Part shown: piece after piece, positions 18,426 to 26,513 of the stretch
How the letters are laid out: each line of letters begins with the position of its first letter
Numbering within the stretch: position 1 is the stretch's first letter
NCBI GenBank assembly: GCA_031257495.1
Contig: JAIRON010000010.1
Coordinates: forward strand, 1 to 45,290
Origin: Puniceicoccales bacterium
GTDB lineage: Bacteria > Verrucomicrobiota > Verrucomicrobiia > Opitutales > JAIRKQ01
Length of the DNA stretch: 45,290 nucleotides
Reading direction: 5' to 3'
The notes under the pieces: model-generated
The model's database searches: none
Told to the model about the DNA's origin: nothing
Seen by the model: the letters and a program-made list of their open reading frames with translations, nothing else
Position numbers and translations under genes: made by a program

Positions 18426-18620
18426 TCACAATCCTGCTGCTATGGCATACTTCACCTGAGCAGCCATGCCTGCCCCAAGTGTCCTACTTTTTCCAGACGC
18501 TTTTAATTGTCGCGATGACTTGTAGCGCATTAAATGCCTACGCCCAGATACATGTCGCAGGATTTTGCCACTCGCTGTAACTTTAAATCTTTTTGCAAAC
18601 GCTTTTTTCGTCTTTTGCAT
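18426..18620 (-). CDS. rpmI: 50S ribosomal protein L35
   Basis: 64 residues, starts MQKTKKAFAKRFKVTASGKI and contains RHLMRYKSSRQ, typical L35. First gene of the rpmI-rplT-pheS cluster on the minus strand. infC, which usually precedes it, is absent: upstream lies an AT-rich non-coding stretch that should hold the promoter. Confidence 0.95.
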   Translation of the reverse strand: MQKTKKAFAKRFKVTASGKILRHVSGRRHLMRYKSSRQLKASGKSRTLGAGMAAQVKYAIAAGL

Positions 18621-19046
18621 GAAAACCTTCTTTCGTTACCCTAGAGCACAATTCAAAAATTTTTTAATGTCAACTCAAAACTGTAAATTCCTAGGAATGT
18701 TATTCACAATTCTAATACTATGAAGCAGATATATTTGATATAAATTAATAAATTTAGTATCAGAAGTATTGTGGGTTGTTGATATGTTAACCATAGCCGT
18801 AACGTTTTATTCTGTAACATGTTATAAAATTTTCACCGTTTTGATGTATCGGAGAATATTATGGCGATTTAATGTTAATAATTGTGAGAAAATTTTTCTT
18901 ATTATCAAATATAAACACGTTATTAACAAGTTATTACCGGACAGTGTGAATAAAATTTTCAAGGTATACCGTTTTACTTAGATGCTTTTTTCTTGTAAAT
19001 TTTCATACCTTCTTTTAGCTCGATCAACAATTGAAAAAGGCAGAGG
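18621..19046. promoter_or_regulatory. AT-rich divergent intergenic region with DnaA-box-like sites
   Basis: About 425 bp between rpmI (minus) and the small basic protein (plus). Strongly AT-rich. TTATTCACA occurs at 18700-18708, and its reverse complement TGTGAATAA at 18945-18953, both matching the relaxed DnaA box TTWTNCACA; a one-mismatch TTATTAACA lies at 18920-18928. An open frame of 70 codons at 18769-18981 has composition expected of random AT-rich DNA and is not called. The stretch must contain promoters for both flanks; an origin role is only a possibility. Confidence 0.4.
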
Positions 19047-19196
19047 ATGACGCAACATGTGAGTTTTACGAGAGCAATTACAAAAAAACGCAGTGTACTA
19101 AAAAGACACGAACGAGTTGATTTACTAAAAAAACGTGGACAATGGAAGGAATCGAGCTTAGTTTTAGGTATGCCAAAAACTAAACCAGAAGAGTAA
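19047..19196 (+). CDS. small basic protein of the Chlamydia/Verrucomicrobia/Planctomycetes family
   Basis: 49 residues, ATG at 19047, TAA at 19194-19196. The core SVLKRHERVDLLKKRGQWKE followed by LVLGMPKTK matches the PVC-specific small basic protein pattern (NVLTRxERI..L...RWKEG...GLPK), as I recall it from TIGR04137. Those proteins are conserved, abundant in Lys/Arg and of unproven function; a ribosome or RNA association has been suggested from composition. A purine-rich AAAAAGG lies six bases before the ATG. The stop is eight bases before the GTG start of the LysM lipoprotein, so the two may form an operon. Strong phylum marker for the window. Confidence 0.8.
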   Translation: MTQHVSFTRAITKKRSVLKRHERVDLLKKRGQWKESSLVLGMPKTKPEE

Positions 19197-19204
19197 TTGC
19201 TTAG

Positions 19205-19960
19205 GTGTTGCAGAAATTCGTTAACAGCATTTCCCTTTGCAAAAGTTCCAGCAAAGAGTGGAAAGGGAGGCTTTATTATTTGCTTACTTGGACGATTTTA
19301 TCTTTGTGTTTATGTGGCTGTAAGGAGGAAGAAATTATAGAAAATGATGAATTGTCAGACAAAGAATACATTACAGGTGTGCAAAGGATTAGGGAAGGGA
19401 ATGAGAACACTGCCTTGTCTTCTTTTTTAATGGTTATATCCAAAAGAAAGAAAGCTCCAAACTCGCATTTACACGTTGGCCGGATATACCTCGATAAGCA
19501 CAATGATCCAATTTATGCCATTTATCATTTTCGTGAATATTTATCGCAGACCGAAAATACAAAAGAGGCCGCTATTGTCAAACAACTCATCAATACTGCC
19601 AAGAAGAAATTTATACGCAGTTTGCCTGGTCATCATTGCGAATTGGATGCGCATGTGGAACTCGTCGAAATAGCCAAACATCTGCGAGAAGAGAATGTCG
19701 CTCTGAAACGAAAATTGCGGGAAATGCAGGAAAAATGCAGTCCAAATACAAAGAAAAATGAATTTGCGCCCGTTGTGCAAAATAGCGTTATTTCCACGGG
19801 ATTTGTTAAACACATCGTTCGAGTAGGGGATACGTTGTCAAAAATAAGTCAAAAATATTATGGCACATCTGTCCATTGGAAAAAGATTTTCGAAGCAAAT
19901 CAAGAAGCTATTCCATTCCCAAATGCTTTGACCGTTGGTCAGGAACTTGTCATTCCCTAA
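19205..19960 (+). CDS. lipoprotein with TPR-like region, coiled coil and C-terminal LysM domain
   Basis: 251 residues. A hydrophobic stretch ends in the lipobox LCLCGC with Cys39 as the lipidation site, so it is probably anchored in the outer or inner membrane. Residues about 55-125 look like one or two TPR helices (GVQRIREGNENTALSSFLMV; IYAIYHFREYL). Residues ~150-178 form a charged coiled coil. The LysM domain fills the C-terminus (HIVRVGDTLSKISQKYYG to ALTVGQELVIP) and should bind peptidoglycan. A role in cell-envelope organisation or division, like YbgF/CpoB-type TPR proteins, is plausible. Start GTG at 19205 is the only one that keeps the signal region whole. Confidence 0.82.
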   Translation: MLQKFVNSISLCKSSSKEWKGRLYYLLTWTILSLCLCGCKEEEIIENDELSDKEYITGVQRIREGNENTALSSFLMVISKRKKAPNSHLHVGRIYLDKHNDPIYAIYHFREYLSQTENTKEAAIVKQLINTAKKKFIRSLPGHHCELDAHVELVEIAKHLREENVALKRKLREMQEKCSPNTKKNEFAPVVQNSVISTGFVKHIVRVGDTLSKISQKYYGTSVHWKKIFEANQEAIPFPNALTVGQELVIP

Positions 19961-19969
19961 ACAAGATGT

Positions 19970-22756
19970 TCATAACCATCTAAATAGTATAACATTAAAG
20001 CGGCGGCCGAGCTTTCGGTTTACCGTTGATAGGGAGGTATCAATGTCCATATTTTCTTTCTGATTTACAAACGTAGGCATGCGTTGAACTATTGCCTCAC
20101 ATCGTTTCGTGTAATTTCCATTGATGCCCTGGGTTGTTATTTTAAATGTGTCCCCGCGCACCGAAATAAAATGTGCAAGTGCTTGAAGTACATCGGCTTG
20201 GCTTAACACATTTGGCAATCCTTCTTCCAAATAGCCGCTGGCTGCTCCGTCGTTGAACCAACTTTTACTTTTTCTGAAAGAAACGTAATGTTTGCAAGTT
20301 CTATGATTGATATTGGAATTAAAAATTGCTTGTTGGAGGAGGCCGCAGGCTGTATCACTGTCAGTCAATTGCCTGTTAATGAACGCACTTAGTGTTGGAA
20401 AAAGCGAGCGTTGCTCAATTAGAGCGACAATATCTTGCGCAAGGTTCTGCACATAATACCGTGGGAATGGTAGATATTTATTTTGATTAGCGTTATAGAT
20501 TCTAGGGAAAATAATTTCTCCGTGCACATTGGCCCTGGAAGCCAAGTAAGCTTCCCATACTTTTGAAGATGTGGAATGTACATTAAAACTGCCTTTCACT
20601 AATAAGTTTTCCGGTTTGACCTTACCATGTAAAATTTTGAACCGCTGGTTTGCCAATTTATCTTCCGTTAGGTTTAGCGTTGAACAAAAAAAATGATCAA
20701 ACAATACTTGGTTTAAAAGATAGGAATAATCGAAAAGAGATTCCACTTTGCAGTGTGACTGCCAAATACCGCTCGGTGCGTTTTGGAAAACTGTATAACG
20801 GCTTGGTAGGTAGGGATTGATGCTTGAGTTTCCCAGGCATACATTTGGCAAATACCCCAAAGGCGTCCAATTCACATGTTGCAAAGCTGCGACATTCAAA
20901 ATTCCATAGTCACAGTTCGGCACATCAAACAATACCATTTCATTTAAGTAGTTCAGTTGATTGTAATTTAGTGCCGCTTTGTTGCTGGTAAACTGCGCCT
21001 TCCAAGACCAATTGCCAGATATGAAATCTTTTCCGAAAAATATTGATGATGGGTCCTGAAAAGCTGCACGGTTAATGTATGGGGCACGCGGATTGGCAAA
21101 TGCTAGCCAGCGTATACCAGTCTCCGCCTGAGCATCTTCCATGGTGCCAATTTTCATAGCGGTGGAGAGAGTTAGCAGAATTTTTTCTTTTTCATTGGGT
21201 CGAAAAGAGAATGCCAATGATTGGTTACTATTATCTGGAGTTAACTGGGCTACTTCTTGTAAAATAGCTTGCGAGGGCAAATGTGTCAGGCGTATGTAAA
21301 ATTCTTGCCAATTGAGATTTTGAGAGCCGTTTTGATCCGTACACAATATGTCAAAATTATTGTAATCCGATACGGAGATATCCGTTTTTATTATAAAACA
21401 ATTGTCATAATCTCCTGATACAGCGGAATTTCTGCGCATAAGCGCAAAATCCACATCAGTTGCCAGAGAAAAAATTTTTACTTCGCCCGCTTTGAAAGCT
21501 TCCCTAAAATTTAATCCAAATATTGGACGTAAATATTGTTCATTTTCATTTGCACAAAGTGCTAAAGTACGAACTATTTCGCGTGTATTGGGCTTATTTG
21601 GCTTGCCGCGAATTGTTAGGCAAATTTTAGAAAGTTCACTTTGGGGAAAAATCAGTGTATCTAGTTGATAATCAGCGTATTGTAAGGATATATTATATGG
21701 ATTCCATAGGGCGCATTTGGGGCACATTTTTATTGCCAGTTTACCATCGATAACCGCTGCCGATATGGAAAAACTGAGTTGGACAATGAGCGGATAAATG
21801 CCATGATGCGTTGGGACACCGAGGTCTGGACCCAGATTATGCAGTGTTTTTTGTGAATAATCAGTGTGATATTGGGGACGATACAAAGGATAGGTTGGCA
21901 AAACCGCAATTCCGCTCTTCCCAATTTGACTCTGCAAATTAAAGAACGATTGCAAAAATTTCCAAGTTGGTGGTGGCGCGGGCAAAGATGGTTTTCCTTC
22001 AAAAATATAATCACTGGTTTGAAAATTTGTTTTCGTCAACCACGTTGACAGGTCAGTTTTCAGGCCATCAAGTGAGGACAAAACTCCATAGGAATGAAGC
22101 GTGTACGTATCTGCGTTTTGGGATATTTGTTGACCGAGATTTTCGTCAAAAAGCGAAAATTGTTCCAAGAAATCTATGTTTTGACACTTGCATACATTCT
22201 GATTTTTAGTAGTAAGAATTGTCGGAACTTGTTTTTCCCCAGAACATTGTGGACATAAGAGCAGCACATAATGATCGTTTGTATTGTCTTGCAATGACAA
22301 GTCAATTTTTTGCGATTCGTCCTGAATAGTGAAATTCCAATCAAACTCGTTTGTTGTTGTACGTTTTCCTGCTTCAGAATGACTCGTTGGATTATATAAA
22401 TCCCTTCCGTTGTAGTCTGATGTAAGCCACCATAAGAAATTTGTGGAATAGTTTTCATCAATTTTGAAAACCTGCCATACTCCAACATTGCTGCTATTCG
22501 GCGTAGGTCCCCTGTAAACATTGCTCTTTTTTGCTGAGATAGCGTTGTCCGGTCCGGCGGCTTCTTGTAAACGGGCCATTGCTACTTTTAGTGCAAATTC
22601 GGCGGCTTTTTTAGCCTGCTTTTCCAAAAAACTTCTTCTCAATCGATCATTGCATGCTAAATTTTGATGAGTCATTGCAGCTACAAGCAAGGATAATGTA
22701 CCGATTATAATAACAACAAATAACATTGCAAATCCGCGATACTTAGACAGCGACAT
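19970..22756 (-). CDS. large pseudopilin-like protein (Verru_Chthon cassette protein A / GspK-like)
   Basis: 928 residues. The N-terminus SKYRGFAMLFVVIIIGTLSL is a class III prepilin-type signal: basic residues, Gly8 as cleavage point, then a ~20-residue hydrophobic helix. Position +5 after Gly is not Glu, as in GspK-type tip pseudopilins. The following AAEFALKVAMARLQEAAGPDN is characteristic of the large verrucomicrobial cassette A proteins. The rest is a long extracytoplasmic region with no recognised enzyme motif but two CPxC pairs (LCPQCSGEK, MCPKCALW) that may bind metal or form disulphides. It probably caps or initiates a pilus or secretion pseudopilus. Convergent with the LysM gene (9-bp gap) and downstream of the histidine kinase by about 42 bp. 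Confidence 0.75.
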   Translation of the reverse strand: MSLSKYRGFAMLFVVIIIGTLSLLVAAMTHQNLACNDRLRRSFLEKQAKKAAEFALKVAMARLQEAAGPDNAISAKKSNVYRGPTPNSSNVGVWQVFKIDENYSTNFLWWLTSDYNGRDLYNPTSHSEAGKRTTTNEFDWNFTIQDESQKIDLSLQDNTNDHYVLLLCPQCSGEKQVPTILTTKNQNVCKCQNIDFLEQFSLFDENLGQQISQNADTYTLHSYGVLSSLDGLKTDLSTWLTKTNFQTSDYIFEGKPSLPAPPPTWKFLQSFFNLQSQIGKSGIAVLPTYPLYRPQYHTDYSQKTLHNLGPDLGVPTHHGIYPLIVQLSFSISAAVIDGKLAIKMCPKCALWNPYNISLQYADYQLDTLIFPQSELSKICLTIRGKPNKPNTREIVRTLALCANENEQYLRPIFGLNFREAFKAGEVKIFSLATDVDFALMRRNSAVSGDYDNCFIIKTDISVSDYNNFDILCTDQNGSQNLNWQEFYIRLTHLPSQAILQEVAQLTPDNSNQSLAFSFRPNEKEKILLTLSTAMKIGTMEDAQAETGIRWLAFANPRAPYINRAAFQDPSSIFFGKDFISGNWSWKAQFTSNKAALNYNQLNYLNEMVLFDVPNCDYGILNVAALQHVNWTPLGYLPNVCLGNSSINPYLPSRYTVFQNAPSGIWQSHCKVESLFDYSYLLNQVLFDHFFCSTLNLTEDKLANQRFKILHGKVKPENLLVKGSFNVHSTSSKVWEAYLASRANVHGEIIFPRIYNANQNKYLPFPRYYVQNLAQDIVALIEQRSLFPTLSAFINRQLTDSDTACGLLQQAIFNSNINHRTCKHYVSFRKSKSWFNDGAASGYLEEGLPNVLSQADVLQALAHFISVRGDTFKITTQGINGNYTKRCEAIVQRMPTFVNQKENMDIDTSLSTVNRKLGRRFNVILFRWL

Positions 22757-22798
22757 GCCTCTTTTATGTAAAAATTTAGGTCAATTAAGCCAGTTATT

Positions 22799-23950
22799 TC
22801 ATTTTTTGTCGCTAAATAATGGTAAAGAATTATCTTTTATGGGAAATATTACTGTTATTTTAGTGCCTAGCTCCGGTTGACTTTGTATCGTTAAAACGGC
22901 ATTATGTTCATGTAAAATGCGCTCCACTATCATTAACCCAAGCCCATTACCGTCCTTTTTCGTGGAGAAGTATGGGCTGGCAATTTTGGACATATTTTCC
23001 TCGGAAATACCGGTCCCATTGTCGATGAACTCCACTACGAGTTGCGTTGCGTTTAACTTGCTGTTAATGAAAATGTTACCACAATTAGGCAATGCTTCCA
23101 TTGCGTTTTTTATGATGTTGAAAAAAGCCTGCTCTAGTTGTTTTTCATCGGCAAAAATTGGGGGTGTGGCAGAAAATTTTTTGTGCACAATAACATTGTT
23201 GTTTGCCAACGCCGGTGACAGGATATTTAATATGCGGTCAATAACAATTTCAATATTTGTTGGTCGCAAAGTAAGTTTTTTAGGACGAACAGCTTGTAGG
23301 AAATTTTTAACAATACCGTCAAGGCGATCGATTTCTTCTTGGCAAATATTGACAGATTTTTGCAACTGTTCCCGCTCATCAGATGGATCGATATGCTTGA
23401 TTTGTTTTTGCATTAAATGTAACCGTAAACTTATGGCGTTCAACGGATTGCCCAGCTCATGTGCCACGCCACTTGCCAACAAATTGATTGTTGAAAATCG
23501 TTCATTTGCCACCTGTTGCTCAATCAGATTATTTTCCTCTGTTGAGTTACGAATAACCAAAACAAAAGAGTCATTTTTATGTTCTTCGATAAAGCGAATG
23601 CCGCTTATGGCAAGAATTTGTTTTTGTGGGTAATTTATTTCCAAATCCTTGACTGTAAAGGGAATATCAACTTTAAAATTTTGCATAGCTTGTTTTAAAA
23701 AAGATAGTTCGGGGACACATTTTTCCAAGGATAGCTGTTGTTCATTGAGCCCAAAAATTTCATTTGCGGCGCGATTACTGTACTCAATCGTCCAAGAATT
23801 TGTGAGAATAAGAATGCCATCTTTTATCAAATTAAATACCCTATGACAGGCTTCTTGTTCTTGGTGCAGGCGTTGTATTAATATGTGTAATTCCCTTGTA
23901 TCCAAGGAATTAAGCTTTTCCAAAAGTTTTCTAAATTTGTTTTCCTTCAT
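22799..23950 (-). CDS. PAS-domain sensor histidine kinase (NtrB/AtoS-like, soluble)
   Basis: 383 residues. Start ATG 23950 overlaps the xer stop as ATGA, so translation is coupled; a longer frame upstream lies inside xer and is rejected. Order: N-terminal coiled coil, PAS domain (GILILTNSWTIEYSNRAANEIFG), HisKA with H-box SGVAHELGNPLNA, then HATPase with N-box NIIKNAMEAL, G1 DNGTGIS, and G2 KKDGNGLGLMIVERIL. No membrane segments, so it senses a cytoplasmic cue. H-box AHELGNPL is typical of kinases that pair with sigma-54 activators; no partner regulator is adjacent. The large pseudopilin gene follows by about 42 bp, so control of pilus-like genes (PilS-like) is possible. Confidence 0.9.
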   Translation of the reverse strand: MKENKFRKLLEKLNSLDTRELHILIQRLHQEQEACHRVFNLIKDGILILTNSWTIEYSNRAANEIFGLNEQQLSLEKCVPELSFLKQAMQNFKVDIPFTVKDLEINYPQKQILAISGIRFIEEHKNDSFVLVIRNSTEENNLIEQQVANERFSTINLLASGVAHELGNPLNAISLRLHLMQKQIKHIDPSDEREQLQKSVNICQEEIDRLDGIVKNFLQAVRPKKLTLRPTNIEIVIDRILNILSPALANNNVIVHKKFSATPPIFADEKQLEQAFFNIIKNAMEALPNCGNIFINSKLNATQLVVEFIDNGTGISEENMSKIASPYFSTKKDGNGLGLMIVERILHEHNAVLTIQSQPELGTKITVIFPIKDNSLPLFSDKK

Positions 23951-24870
23951 AGCGCATCGCGGGGATGAAACTTTCGATGGCCGCGAATTAGGCATTGCCT
24001 ATCGACGGCTGTGTAAATTTGTGTAGTGCAAATATTTGCATGTCCTAGCATTTCCTGTATCGCCCGCATATCAGCTCCATTTTCCAGCATATGCGTGGCA
24101 AAAGAATGGCGCAAAGAATGTGGCTTTACATTTTTTGTAATGCCGGCCAATTGGGCGTATTTTTTCAGGTGTAACCAAAAAGTTTTTCGCGAAATCTTGT
24201 GGCCTCTTATTGTTATAAATAATTGGCTACCAGTAAAATATGAAATAAGTTTTGGACGAGAAAACATTAAGTAATTATTTAGTTTTTGGGCGCCGGCTTT
24301 GCCCATGGGGACCGTTCTTTCCTTGCTTCCTTTTCCATACACACGCACAAATTTGTTTTCCAAATCGATGGCTTGTATTAGCAGATTGCATAATTCGGAG
24401 ACTCGTAAACCACTACTGTACATTAATTCTAACATGGCAGCATCGCGCATACCAAGCGGATTTGTGGTATTGGGGATGCTCAATAAAGTTTCGATTTCAT
24501 CCAATGAAAGGGAGTCTGGCAGAGATCTATGGTATTGGGGGCGTTTTAAAAAAAATGCAACATTTTCCCCAACAATGTTGCTTTGTTTGCAAAATTTGAA
24601 AAATGACCTGACTGTCGATATTTTGCGTGAAATTGTGGCGCTGGTTAGATGATCGCAAGCCAGAATATTTAGCCAATTGCGAAGATCTTCTAGGGTAACA
24701 TCTTGCCAGCAAAGGGTAGTCTGTCGTCGATGCAAAATTTCTGCCAATTGAAGCAAATCTGTTTCGTAGCAGCAAACCGTATTGTCGCTATACCCAAGTT
24801 CCAAATTAACGCTTACCAAAAAGGCATCAATTGAATCACGCAGTTTTTGTGGCAAAGGTTTTTCACTCAC
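23947..24870 (-). CDS. xerD: tyrosine recombinase XerC/XerD
   Basis: 307 residues, chromosome-dimer resolution recombinase at the dif site. N-terminal SAM-like domain (ELGYSDNTVCCYETDLLQL) and catalytic domain with all key residues: Arg in YSSGLRVSELCNL, Lys in GKGSKERTVPMG, HSLRHSFATHMLENG, GHANICTTQIY with the second His and the Tyr nucleophile. Whether it is XerC, XerD or a sole Xer cannot be decided; the D symbol is a guess. Overlaps dnaX by 8 bp upstream and the kinase by 4 bp downstream, forming an odd dnaX-xer-kinase operon. It is a housekeeping recombinase; no integrated element is seen. Confidence 0.9.
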   Translation of the reverse strand: MSEKPLPQKLRDSIDAFLVSVNLELGYSDNTVCCYETDLLQLAEILHRRQTTLCWQDVTLEDLRNWLNILACDHLTSATISRKISTVRSFFKFCKQSNIVGENVAFFLKRPQYHRSLPDSLSLDEIETLLSIPNTTNPLGMRDAAMLELMYSSGLRVSELCNLLIQAIDLENKFVRVYGKGSKERTVPMGKAGAQKLNNYLMFSRPKLISYFTGSQLFITIRGHKISRKTFWLHLKKYAQLAGITKNVKPHSLRHSFATHMLENGADMRAIQEMLGHANICTTQIYTAVDRQCLIRGHRKFHPRDAL

Positions 24871-26068
24871 TTTTTAACACCCGTATCTTAGCATGAAATT
24901 TTTCCTTCAACAAATCTTGCGTGGATTGTGGTAACCTGCTTGTTGTTGTATTTTCTTGGTCTTCAACTAATTGTGAACTTTGTTTGCGCAAAATTTGCAA
25001 TATTGAGTCGATGGCTCGAGTCTGGGATTGCTCCGTTGCGTATAGCAGAATAGCTTCAAAATTTGCCCGCTCATCAAAGCCAAATTTTATGCCCTCTTTT
25101 GAGCGATGTATTGCCTCTAAAATTCTTATTTCCCGTTCGGGGAAATTTTCACTATTGATTGATAGTGAACGAGATAGTTGCGTATGAAATCGGGATTCTA
25201 GGTCACACAATATGCGGTATAAATCACAATTAGAGTCGGTCATTTCTCGAGACAGACAGAGAACATTTTCGTAATTTCCACGGCATATGGCATGGATCAT
25301 ATCGTCCAGCTTACTGTCTGGCACTAGACCATAGGCGGACAATATATCCCCTTCCTCAATATTATTATCGCAAAAAGCAGCCATCTGGTCGAGAATGGAT
25401 TGAGCATCGCGCACTCCACCACTTGACAAGCGCACAATCAAATTTAACGCTTCATCGGAAACATTTATGCCATCGCAACTAGCAATTTCACGCAGTTTTC
25501 CGTATAAAATTTCATCGCTGACAGGACGAAATGAAAAACGTTGGCAGCGCGATGTTATGGTAGATAAAACTTTGGTTGCTTCCGTTGTTGCAAATATAAA
25601 TTTAACATGTGGCGGTGGTTCTTCGAGGGTTTTTAAAAGTGCATTAAAAGCGGCGTTGGACAGCATGTGAACCTCGTCGATAATGTAAATTTTGTAGCGG
25701 CATTTAACGGGTATATATTGGCATTCTTCGCGCAAATTGCGAATTTGGTCGACTGAATTGTTCGAGGCGCCATCTATTTCAATGACGTCCAAGCAGCATC
25801 CCTCAGCAATTTCAAGGGCAACTTCACCATTGGCATCGAAATCTGCCGAAGGCCCATTTTCAGCGTTCAAAGCGGTGGCAAACAGGCGAGCCATGGTTGT
25901 TTTTCCAGTTCCACGCGGACCAACAAATAGGTAAGCGTGCGCTATCTTTCCGCTTTCAATGGAATTTTTAAGAGTGCGCACTATGTGCTCCTGGCCCACC
26001 AACTCGTCAAAAACCTTCGGCCGCCATCGGCGCGCGATTACACGATACTCACGGTTATTTTTTGCCAT
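24863..26068 (-). CDS. dnaX: DNA polymerase III gamma-like clamp-loader subunit (short DnaX)
   Basis: 401 residues. AAA+ ATPase with Walker A GPRGTGKTT, Walker B IYIIDEVHML, sensor 1 FIFATTEATK, the SRC arginine-finger motif SRCQRF and sensor 2 GGVRDAQS. Two oddities. The zinc module between Walker A and IEIDGASNNS normally has four Cys; here the segment reads LNAENGPSADFDANGEVALE with none of them, only a CC pair later. And the protein ends soon after the collar domain, so it is gamma-like with no tau extension to bind polymerase and helicase. No slippery frameshift sequence is needed to make it. First gene of the dnaX-xer-kinase cluster. Confidence 0.93.
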   Translation of the reverse strand: MAKNNREYRVIARRWRPKVFDELVGQEHIVRTLKNSIESGKIAHAYLFVGPRGTGKTTMARLFATALNAENGPSADFDANGEVALEIAEGCCLDVIEIDGASNNSVDQIRNLREECQYIPVKCRYKIYIIDEVHMLSNAAFNALLKTLEEPPPHVKFIFATTEATKVLSTITSRCQRFSFRPVSDEILYGKLREIASCDGINVSDEALNLIVRLSSGGVRDAQSILDQMAAFCDNNIEEGDILSAYGLVPDSKLDDMIHAICRGNYENVLCLSREMTDSNCDLYRILCDLESRFHTQLSRSLSINSENFPEREIRILEAIHRSKEGIKFGFDERANFEAILLYATEQSQTRAIDSILQILRKQSSQLVEDQENTTTSRLPQSTQDLLKEKFHAKIRVLKSE

Positions 26069-26106
26069 GGCAACAATTTAAGAGCGAGGCACTTAAAGTA
26101 AAGCAG

Positions 26107-26451
26107 TTATTTGAAGGTTAAAATGAAAAGTGCCGAGATAGCTATGTTCCACAGGGCAATGTGAACGGCGGCACTGGCTGTATCCTTAGCTTTTTTGGCC
26201 AGAATGTGGCGCTTCCTATCCGTTGTCAAATCAACGACTGCTTCGATTGCAGTATTTAGACACTCTGCAATGAGCAACACGAAAAAATCGACTGTTAGTA
26301 GTAACAACTTCCATCCCCATCCGAAGATTAGAAAACAGATGGGCCAGATGATAACTCCGCACAAAAATTCCGTTTGAAACGGCCGCTCGTGTCGCATGAA
26401 GTTCATGCCACTTAGAGAGTAACTTAGAGGATTTATGACGTAGTGCCGCAT
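26107..26451 (-). CDS. dgkA: diacylglycerol kinase (prokaryotic DgkA type)
   Basis: 114 residues. Phosphorylates diacylglycerol to phosphatidic acid in the inner membrane. MRH at 26451 is chosen because the next residues (GMNFMRHERPFQTEF) match the DgkA N-terminus; the frame continues upstream into the divergent gene without similarity. The signature AECLNTAIEAVVDL and AKKAKDTASAAV are present, with three transmembrane helices. It is 62 bp from the start of the divergent LtaS/OpgB-like gene, a pairing that makes sense because such transferases release diacylglycerol. Confidence 0.92.
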   Translation of the reverse strand: MRHYVINPLSYSLSGMNFMRHERPFQTEFLCGVIIWPICFLIFGWGWKLLLLTVDFFVLLIAECLNTAIEAVVDLTTDRKRHILAKKAKDTASAAVHIALWNIAISALFILTFK

Positions 26452-26513
26452 TCTAATTAAAAAAATTAGAAAAATTTTATTTCTTTTCACTAGTGACCAA
26501 CATATAGATAACA

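Noticed and set aside
18769-18981. 70-codon open frame in the AT-rich spacer
   Set aside because: Composition is that of random AT-rich DNA and it covers the DnaA-like boxes; no start signal.
23947-24870. Xer-like recombinase as part of a phage or integron
   Set aside because: Full XerC/D type in an overlapping operon with dnaX; no att sites, phage genes or cassettes nearby.
24863-26068. Programmed frameshift for tau/gamma
   Set aside because: No slippery A-run with following hairpin was seen and the frame ends naturally in the short form.
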